A stretch of DNA of 64,000 nucleotides, from contig NC_070607.1 of assembly GCF_027172205.1 (NCBI RefSeq), positions 27,380,069-27,444,068 of the forward strand. The letters run 5' to 3'. How positions within the stretch are numbered: position 1 is the stretch's first letter; every line of letters starts with the position of its first letter. The position numbers were made by a program, and so were the translations under genes. This DNA comes from Podarcis raffonei (taxonomy: Eukaryota > Chordata > Lepidosauria > Squamata > Lacertidae). A model generated the notes under the pieces. It saw nothing but the letters and a program-made list of their open reading frames with translations. It searched no databases and was not told the origin of the DNA. This document shows, piece by piece, positions 1 through 9,600 of the stretch.

Positions 1-894
1 GTTTGAATGCTACACTTATAAACTAAATAATTTAATGTGTCAAGATGAATGGATATCGTTAATACTGCAGTTTTTGTATAAGGGGTTGTTTTTTTGAATG
101 AACTGTTATTGAGATGAGTAAGATTTTGGAACGCAGAAACAATTCAGGCCACCTAAATTATATAATTTGGCATCTGAATGATTGGGATTAATAATTGCAT
201 TATAATTTGGCATTGTTATAATTAAGCTACCACTGGATTATTGTAATTGAAAACAAAACTTATTGTAAAAAATAAAATAAAATTTAGTTTTAAATCCCTT
301 GTTTCCAGTCATTTAAATCTAGAATTATTTCAGAGGCCTTAGTTCATATTTAGCGGTAATTACCACTGGGACGCGGGTGGCGCTGTGGGTTAAACCACAG
401 AGCCTAGGGCTTGCCGATCAGAAGGTCGGCGGTTTGAATCCCCGAGATGGGGTGAACTCCCGTTGCTCAGTCCCTGCTCCTGCCAACCTAGCAGTTCGAA
501 AGCACCTCAAAGTGCAAATAGATAAATAGGTACCGCTCCTGCGGGAAGGTAAACGGCGTTTCCGTGCGCTGCTCTGGTTCACCAGAAGCGGCTTAGTCAT
601 GCTAGCCACATGACCCGGAAGCTGTATGCCAGCTCCCTTGGCCAATAAAGCGAGATGAGCGCTGCAACCCCAGAGTCGGCCACAACTGGACCTAATGGTC
701 AGGGGTCCCTTTACCATCTTTTTACCACTGGCCAACATCTCTGTTGTTGTGTTAAGCATCTTCTTATGGGGTCAGACTCCATTCTTTTAAACATCTCCAG
801 CTTCCCTCTTTTCATTTTGGTACCCATATTGTGCTCTGTACCAAAAGCCATACTAATAGATGGCCAGGAAAAGACCCACCTTTTTAGAACCTAC
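1..894 (-). other. BRDT intron 5, left part
   Basis: Intron sequence downstream of exon 5 on the gene's strand. It holds one Sauria SINE (368-721) and otherwise AT-rich DNA; no exon for the second bromodomain is visible before the edge. Confidence 0.7.
368..721 (+). mobile_element. Sauria SINE, full length
   Basis: Begins GGGACGCGGGTGGCGCTGTG, has tRNA-like A and B boxes (B box GGTTTGAATCCCC) and ends with the GGTCAGGGGTCCCTTTACC tail shared with Bov-B LINEs. Target duplication TTACCACTGG at 360-369 and 722-731. It lies antisense within BRDT intron 5. Confidence 0.95.
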
Positions 895-1064
895 CCCTTT
901 CGCTGCCATTTCAGTAGCTGGCATTACGTTCGATGGCGGAGTCACCGGTGACAGTTCTGGGGCATTTTGCTGCGGCGTCGGGGTCATCATCTGAGGCGGC
1001 TTCACTTTCTTAGCCTGTTTTGGCTGTTGGCTTTGGTTAAGTTGCAGGATTCCTGCATCGGGCG
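895..1064 (-). CDS. BRDT: BRDT exon 5 (linker after bromodomain 1)
   Basis: The acceptor TTTCCTTAG lies just before 1064. The exon completes the split codon from exon 4 (G+CG = Ala) and reads 56 more codons, starting [10 protein letters not shown] and ending EMAAKG, followed by donor GTAGGT at 894. Ending at Lys-Gly matches the mammalian protein, where the next exon begins VKRKADTTTP. A second possible donor (GTGGGT) lies about 15 bp further on. The peptide is rich in Pro, Gln and Thr and low in structure, as expected for the linker between the two bromodomains, so identity rests on phase, splice sites and position more than on residue matches. The 170-bp length is not a multiple of three. 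Two plus-strand SINEs flank it closely, one ending 31 bp from its acceptor. Confidence 0.88.
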
Positions 1065-4000
1065 CTAAGGAAATTAAGCAAAGCTGTATGAACGAGGGAC
1101 GCGGGTGGCACTGTGGGTTAAACCACAGAGCCTAGGACTTGCCGATCAGAAGGTCGGCAGTTCGAATCCCCACAACGGGGTGAGCTTCTGTTGCTCGGTC
1201 CCTGCTCCTGCCAATCTAGCAGTTCGAAAGCACCTCAAAGTGCAAGTAGATAAATAGGTACCGCTCCTGCGGGAAGGTAAACAGCGTTTCCGTGTGCTGC
1301 TCTGGTTCACCAGAAGTGGCTAAGTCATGCTGGCCACATAACCCGGAAGCTGTACGCCGGCTCCCTCAGCCAATAAAGCGAGATGAGCACTGCAACCCCA
1401 GAGTCGGTCACAACTGGACCTAATGGTCAGGGATCCCTTTACCTTTACCTCATGAATGAAGGACTCCTAACAGCACTCCAAAAACTTGTCTTTTTAAAGA
1501 TTCTTTGCTGACTCGTCTACTGTCACAGCCTGGAAGCCTTTTTGGGATACTTCTGCAAATTTTGTGTGTCCCCCCCCCCCCGAATATGCCGATACTTTCC
1601 TTGTGTATAGGGCTGGGGCTGTTTTGCCTCTATAAGGATCAGCACTCACAGTTTGTATCATGATTTGTCTGCAGAGAGCTTAGATCATGTCAGCTAATTA
1701 AGTAAGTATTCATTCTGATTTGTTTGTGGGGAGATGAGATGATGTTGCATCTAAGCAAGGGTTATCCCACCTTTTCCAGTGTATCTCCCCTTCACTTTAC
1801 TTACTGCAAAAAGCTTGCTCTTTTAGGAAAGCAGATTTGTTGCAGAAGACCTCCCAAGCAACTAGAATTGTGCGTTCTGAATTTGCCAGTGTGTGATGGA
1901 ATTCCACCCCCAAATAGCAACAGTCTAGTATTCCTGTATAGGATTCTCCCCAAAACAAACCCAACGTGCACCCAAAACATTTGCAGTAATCCATCTTATA
2001 AACAGTTATAACTAAACACATAGTTTTGGCAGCTATTTTACCACATAATTTTATTTTATTAGGTATATTTTCTTAAATGCTGATTTCACTTGTATTTTGA
2101 AAACTAAAGTCAAATTCTTTTTAACATTCGATTTTATTGGTATCGATATTGCTAATGGATATGGCATTGTTTTTGAATATATGATATTGTTTTATGTAAA
2201 ATGCTTAGCGGTTTTGATGATTAAGCGGTATATAAACCCCATTAAATTTAAAAACAAAATAAAACAGGAAAATTTATTTAACATTGGCAATACTTGTCTT
2301 GGACATTTCCCCCCCTTGAGCGTTCCAAATGGTAATACAATATATGTATACTTCCATATTTCCCAATTATCTATCTACTGTTAGAGCAACTAAAACTTCC
2401 ATCATGGTCTTATTTGACTGAGAAGGCATTAAACATGTCAGATGAGTACTACTAGATCAGTGTTTCCCAAACTTGAGTCTCCAGCTGTTTTGGACTACAA
2501 TTCCCATCATTCCTGACCACTGGTCTTGCTAGCTAGGGATGATGGGAGTTGTAGTCTAAAAACAGCGGGCGACCCAAGTTTGGAAAACACTGTACTAGAG
2601 GAAGCAGTTAGCACAATGCACCATTGAAAAGATACATTTGCATTGTCAGCACTGAAATATATATTACAATATATCAATATTGTAAGGTCCCTTTGTCATA
2701 CAGTAAACGCTGATTGCTTTTGGCCTTATCATTTCCTTAGTGGTAGACTAGAATTAACCTAATTTAGATACAGTGGTACCTCAGGTTACGCTTCGGGTTA
2801 CATATGCTTCAGGTTACAGACTCCGCTAACCCAGAAATAGGACCTCAGGTTAAGAACTTTGCTTCAGGATGAGAACACAAATCGTGCAGCGGCGGAGCAG
2901 CACCAGCAGGAGGCCCCATTAGCTAAAGTGGTGCTTCAGGTTAAGAACAGTTTCAGGTTAAGAACGGACCTCCGGAACGAATTAAGTACGTAACCAGAGG
3001 TACCACTGTATTGGGAGAAAATCCTAAGAAAGTTTGTCAGCTAGAACCAACTCAGAGACATAAGCTATGGTACAATAGCTTAGATACAATATTTCCTGTT
3101 TTAATCTCTCATGTGTTAGATGTAAGATTTCCCACTTCAATCGCTTGATTTTCCTATATTTAATCAGCCTTGAAAGCACGGTATTCTTTATCCTACAACA
3201 GTTCTGCCGAAACTGACTACTAAATCTTGTCATCAGCCATAAATAAGTCTCAGTTGTTTACTCTTTTAGTTGTTTGCCGTTGGAAAAGCTTCTCTCCAGA
3301 ATGCAATATTTTACGGCCACTTCCATTGGTGCCACATTCCGGTCACAGACCTTCACTCAATTACTTTTCTTACCGTCCGTTCTTTTCCCTTTCCTTCTCC
3401 CTTTATTGACCACCACTATTTTCTCATCGGGGGGCATCTGTGCAACTTTCTGCAGAAAGACTTTTTCTAATGCTTGGGCCATGAAAATAATGTCATCGCC
3501 GGGCTGCAAGACAAGCATTACACATGAGATCAAGGTGCTTGTTATGCTAGACTAACATTCACATTACATTCAGCTGCGAGTCAGCAGGCAGGGACTGGTT
3601 TTTTTTATTTTTCAAGTCACAGAGCTCAGGGCTCATTAGAGAGAATGGGGCACTGTCGCAACAATCCCAGGGTTTGTGCTTCCATTGCAGCGCATCCGAG
3701 AGGTCTCCACCCTTTGCAAAGAGCTGACTTAGGAACAGCTGAAGGACTCCAATAACACCAGCTCCTACAAAACAGTAGTATCCTAGAATTCTAGATTCAG
3801 GTAGGTACCCATGTTGATCTGACGCAGTCAAAATAAATAAAGTTGTCCAGTAGCACCTTAGAGACCAACTAAGTTCATTCTGGGTATAAGCTTTTGTGTG
3901 CAGGGACACGAAATCTGAAGAAGTGTGCATGCACACGAAAGCTTGTACCCAGAACGAACTTAGTTGGTCTCTAAGGTGCTACTGGACAATTTTTTTTAGT

Positions 4001-6580
4001 ATCCTAGAAGTACAGGTTACATAGACATGGGTTTTCGTTCCCTGCAAAGTGCCTCGTTCCTGAAATTGTACCTGGGTGGCGCTATGGGTTAAACCACTGA
4101 GCCTAGGACTTGCTGATCAGAAGGTCAGCGGTTCGAATCCCTGTGACGGGGTGAGCTCCCATTGCTTGGTCCCTGCTCCTGCCAACCTAGCAGTTTGAAA
4201 GCACGTCAAAGTGCAAGTAGATAAATAGGTACCACTCCGGTGGGAAGGTAAACGGCGTTTCCGTGCATTTCACTGGAAGTAGCTTAGTCATGCTGGCCAC
4301 ATGACCCGGAAGCTGTACGCTGGCTCCCTCAGCCAATAAAGCGAGATGAGCGCCGCAACCCCAGTCAGTCACGACTGGACCTAATGGTCAGGGGTCCCTT
4401 TACCTTTACACATACATATGCAGCTGAATTTGATGCAGATTATAGGAAAGGTGGATATGAAAAGCAGGTTGAGGCAGGACACTGAAGGAGCCTGGTTTAG
4501 CTGCTTCTAGAAGCAGGCAAAGCAAACAGGTCATGGTTTCCCAAACTTGGGTCTCCCGCTGTTTTTGGACTACAACTCCCATCATCCCTAGCTAGCAGGA
4601 CCAATGGCTAGGGAATGGTGGGAATTGCAGTCCCAAAACAGCTGGAGTCCCAGGTTTGGAAAACCCTGGTTTAGGTGAATGGGTGCACAAATGCAACAAC
4701 ACCAACTTGGATAGCTCAGCTGGTTAGAGCATGGTGCTGGTGACGCCCAGGTTGCAGGTTCTGTCCCCGTATGGGACAGCTGCCTATTCCTGCACTGCAG
4801 GCAGTCGGACTACTAGATGATCCTCAGGATCCGTTCCAACTCTACAATTCTATTATTTGATGAAACAAAACCTTTTTAACAAATAATTGAGAGAGAGGGG
4901 ATGTGGAACAACTGGTAGGAAGTGGAGCAGCAGGAGACGTGTGCAAATGTTTATGCATGTTTTTGATGGTGTTCAGGTATTTGAGTAGAGTAAAAAAAGA
5001 AGGAAAGGAAAACAGAAGTGGAGTATCCCACCAATACAATTAAATGCCTGTTTTAAGAATCTGCCCTACTTTTGCAATTGTAAGTTGTTTAAAAAGGCTG
5101 TATATTGTCGTAACCAACCCTGGTACCTTAGGAGGAAGGGTGAACAATAAATTAAATTATTAGCAGCAACAACAGATGATTCTGCTGCCATTAAATAATC
5201 CCAAGTAGCCCTTACAGACCATTGCAGAGAATTCTGAAGAACTGCCACCTTTGGCTATACATGATACATACCTTGTTATACAAATAGCAATTTGCAAACA
5301 TAGTTTTAAAATCTTCAATGCATTCTGCAGCACAAGTGTAGCATGTGTGTTCCAGACGTTTCTGAATTGTAGTCAAGTCCATTGGATTTTTAATAATGCT
5401 ATAATAATCCTGTTTGAAGTTTTTTTAAAAAGAGAGAGAAAGAAACGTTAGAGTACCATGACTTAGAAGAGCAGTTAGTTGCTGTAACCATAGACTCCTG
5501 GCCTTGTGTCTTGGAGGGGAAAACTTTTCCATATTGAAAAAAGGTGTTCAGAGCAAAATATAACCTTCAACGTAAACGACTGTCCAAAGCCTTACTGAAA
5601 TCTGCTTAATTTATGACAGTGGATTGGGTGTAAGAGGAAAAACGGCATTTATATGGCTAAAGTCAAGTATTTTACATACAATCTCAGCAATTCTTAAAGC
5701 AAGGAGGTGGTGAACGGTAGGCCTCTGGAGAAAGGTTTCGGACAGCTAATGAATTGCGGGGGTGGTGTTATTGTGCCTTCTATAATTAGGAGCAAAACAC
5801 AGCTTTCCAAAACAATTTAACTTGTGAATTATTCCCACTATTCCTATAGAACTGTTCCTAGATCTTGACATCTTCTCCAGCACCTCGTTGATGCTTAAAA
5901 GGTAAAGGTAAAGGGACCCCTGACCATTAGTTCCAGTTGTGACTGACTCTGGGGTTGCGGTGCTTATCTCACTTTATTGGCCAAGGGAGCTGGTGTACAG
6001 CTTCCAGGTCATGTGGCCAGCATGACTAAGCCGTTTCTGGCGAACCAGAGCAGTGCACAGAAATGCCGTTTACCTTCCCGCCGGAGCGGTACCTATTTAT
6101 CTACTTGCACTTTGACATGCTTTCGAACTGCTAGGTTGGCAGGAGCAGGGAACGAGCAACGGGAGCTCACCCTGTCACGGGGATTCGAACCGCTGACCTT
6201 CTGATCGGCAAGTCCTAGGCTCTGTGGTTTAACCCACAGCGTGATGCTTAAGGCCAAGTAAAACCCAGATGCACTGTAGCTGCGTACCCAAGTTTAGGGG
6301 TGTTTCTAGTGGCACCCTGAATTTTAGTTTATATACCCCCCCCAGCCCCAACAAATATAAGTATATTTTAATCCAGGCAGGCAGTTAGTGGAAGAAACTG
6401 ACACATGGCCACAGGTAGAGAGGTGAAGAGAAGGAACAATTTTGTCTGTAGCATTTGCCAAAAAGTTGTTCATAGATGACAAGCCAAGGTTAATGGTATA
6501 ATGTTCTTACATGTATATGAAATACGTTTTAAGTGTCTCCCTTAGAAATCTGAAGAGGCAGAAGAGGCCCAGGGCTAGTT

Positions 6581-6623
<43 letters not shown>

Positions 6624-9600
6624 TACACTGAGTGAATGACCTCTAATATTAACCTCAAGTGACAGCTTCTTTGGAAATCCAACACCAGAAATGGAAGGTG
6701 ACAGTCACTTTGAAAGCACTTTTGGACAAACTGACCATTTGAGTTTGTCAAGAAAAACAGAAACGTGTCTGAGGGGTTTAGCCTTCACTGACAATATCCA
6801 AGCCCTGCAATGATTTTTGAAGAGAAAGGCCCACAGACTAAGTATGCATGTTATAGTTCAGCCAATAAACAGTCAGGAAAAAGAAAAGATTGAATACTCA
6901 TAAGCACCAAAATCAGTTGTGATTACATGGTCTTTCAGTAAACTGGTAGATGACTCAAAAGGGACCTATTTTAATTGGTCAGCAAATTTGTAATTGGTAT
7001 TGCTGAAAGTTAACAGCTATCTTTTCCTTTCTTTCAGTTCCGATGAGTTACTGTAATAGGAAATGAAATGCAGCTATTATGGGCTTTTCTTCCTACGTTG
7101 AGTGAATTTTTGCCAGTTCAATTTATGTTACACGTCCTTCAGTATCTAAAATACAGAGGTTTTGTTCAGAGACAATGTATTTTAATTTGATTGATTGGAT
7201 AGGGGGCCAAGAAGGTTGAAGAGTGAAATTTGTGAATGTTTTGATAAATTGATTGATAGCACTAATTATAGTATAGGGGAACTTAAGAGGGCAAGGCCAT
7301 ATATAATATAGTCACATTACCGTATTTTTCGCCCTATAGGACGCACTTTTCCCCCTCCAAAAATGAAGGGGAAATCTGTGTGCGTCCTATGGGGCAAATA
7401 CAGGCTTTCCCTGAACCTTGGTGCTCACCGACCCCTCTTGCTCTCCAGGCTTCAGGAAGCTATCAGCAAGCCTGGGGAGCCTGCGGGAGTTCCCGCAGGG
7501 CTCCCTAGGCTGCGGATAGCAGCCTGCTGCCCGGCGCACGGGATACCCTGAAGCAGAGCGCCCCGCGCGCCGGGCAGACATCCGCAGCGTGGGGAGCCCT
7601 GTGGGAGTTCCCGCGGGGCTCCCCACGCTGCGGATAGCAGCCTGCCGCCCGGCGCGCAGGGCTCCCTAGGCTGCGGATAGCAGCCTGCCGCCCGGCGCGC
7701 GGGATGCCCTGAAGCAGAGCACCCCGCACACCGGGCAGACATCCGCAGCGTGGGGAGCCCTGCGGGAGTTCCTGCAGGGCTCCCTAGGCTGTGGATAGCA
7801 GCCTGCCGCCCGGCGCGCATGATGCCCTGAAGCAGAGCGCCCTGCGCGCCAGGCAGACATCCGCAGCGTGGGGAGCCCTGCGGGAGTTCCCGCGGGGCTC
7901 CCCACACTGCGGATAGCAGGCTGCCGCCCGACGCATGGGGTGCCCTGAAGCAGAGCGCCCCCCGCACTGGGCAGACATGGGCCAGCCCCACAAGCTCGGG
8001 GGACAGCGGGGAGGTGCTGCGCCGCCATCCCGCTGTTCCCCGACCTGGTTTTGGGGGGAAAATAAAGGGGGGGAATTCCTTTATTCCCCCCCAAAAAAAT
8101 TAGGTGCGTCCTATGGGACGGAGTGTCCTATGGGACGAAAAATACAGTAATTATTTTACAAGTATGAATTATGGATTTGTGTTTAAGGGAGAAGACTTAC
8201 TCTTCATTATGAAGAAGTTCTTAGAGATTTCATTTTTTTTCATTTTATATAGCAACTGCTGAAAAAATAATTGCCATCAAATAGAATAAATACTATATAG
8301 CTGTAATTATTTTGTTGCTTCTTCACATTGAGCTAGGGTGTTTTCACACATTGCTGCAGACCATTTCCATAGCTGTCAAGCGTCCCTTATTTGGCGGGAC
8401 TGTCCCTTATCCCAGCGCCATGCCCCGCTGCTGTCCCTTATTGATGATGTCCCTTAAATAAGCTACTGAAGGTAATGGGGCCCTTTCTATGTCCAGCTGT
8501 GCTTTGTCAACAACAAATTGTTGCTGTTTATTTGTGTTGAATATATGCTATATGGTCATTTATGGACCTAATAGGTATCTAAAGCCATTTGCACGCAACC
8601 AAATATGTATTTTATCAAAGTAATTGTTGATCCCTTATTTTGGCTGCTGATCCCTTATTTTCAAGGCTGCTGGTCCCTTATTTTCAAATCTGTAAGTTGA
8701 CAGCTATGACCATTTCCTACATATACAATGTATGTGATTTTCTTTTATCATGACAATTTCCAGCCAATTTGCTTCAATCTTATTGACAGTAGTGTCTTAT
8801 TCTTTATCAGATGTAATTATTTATAATTCATAGCGATATGTTCTAATATTTGGTGCCTTGCGGCATTAAGATTCTATTATTGTGCATTATATACCGCAGT
8901 GTGTTTGTATTTAGAAATACACAACAGCTGCATTCCTAAGAGCATCTCACCATCTATGGTTGCTCTCGTTTTTATCGATACTTTAAAAAACTATATTAAC
9001 TATATTAACAAGGAGTGTGCTCATGCTCATGAAGAAACACCCTCCTCTTAAATCACTTGAGTAGCAATTCAAAAACCCAATCCACCATGCCAAGTGAGAT
9101 GGATACAGAAAAAACTCCTTTCACCCAGCCCAAAACCTTTCCACCGTGCTCCATCCATGGAGTGATCTTTCATCTGGTGCTGAGCTCCCTGAGCTCTGGA
9201 GGGATTCCCACTGGGCAACGGCTCACAGGAAGCCCCAAAAATGGGACTTCAGAGGAGCCAGCCCAGAATCCACTGGATTTCAGACCAACCTTGCTGATGG
9301 CATTGGGTCCAATCTGCTGGGTGTAACATCACAAAAGCAGTCAAATACAACATTTCCTGTTCGCCGAGAGTAGAGACACAGGGGAATGTTGATCCAGCCA
9401 GGAGGACTTCCTGTCACTCCTGGTCTGGAGCATCCTCCCCCTGCGTGTGGTCAGGTGAGACCCTGGCAAATCCTATAAAGGGGCTGGTCACGCAGCCATC
9501 TTCCCTTTCCTCCATTTTTCTCTTGATCTATCTTGATGTCTTTTGCTGTCTGCTGCATGTCCAGCAGAACATGGGCTCAGTCCCCATATGAGATTAACCC

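Noticed and set aside
418-759. Recurrent frame with [27 protein letters not shown], also at 5977, 10716, 22545, 49230 and 56313
   Set aside because: This is the antisense reading of the Sauria SINE, repeated wherever the SINE occurs; it is not a protein family.
3559-3936. 125-codon minus-strand frame
   Set aside because: It lies in BRDT intron 3 and runs into the fold-back repeat; no splice or domain support.
4706-4777. tRNA-Ile gene
   Set aside because: The A and B boxes are kept but the acceptor stem does not pair and a CR1 tail follows; it is a SINE head.
7452-8094. Long repetitive open frames, up to 179 codons
   Set aside because: They are translations of the GC-rich minisatellite inside a MITE; several frames are open at once.
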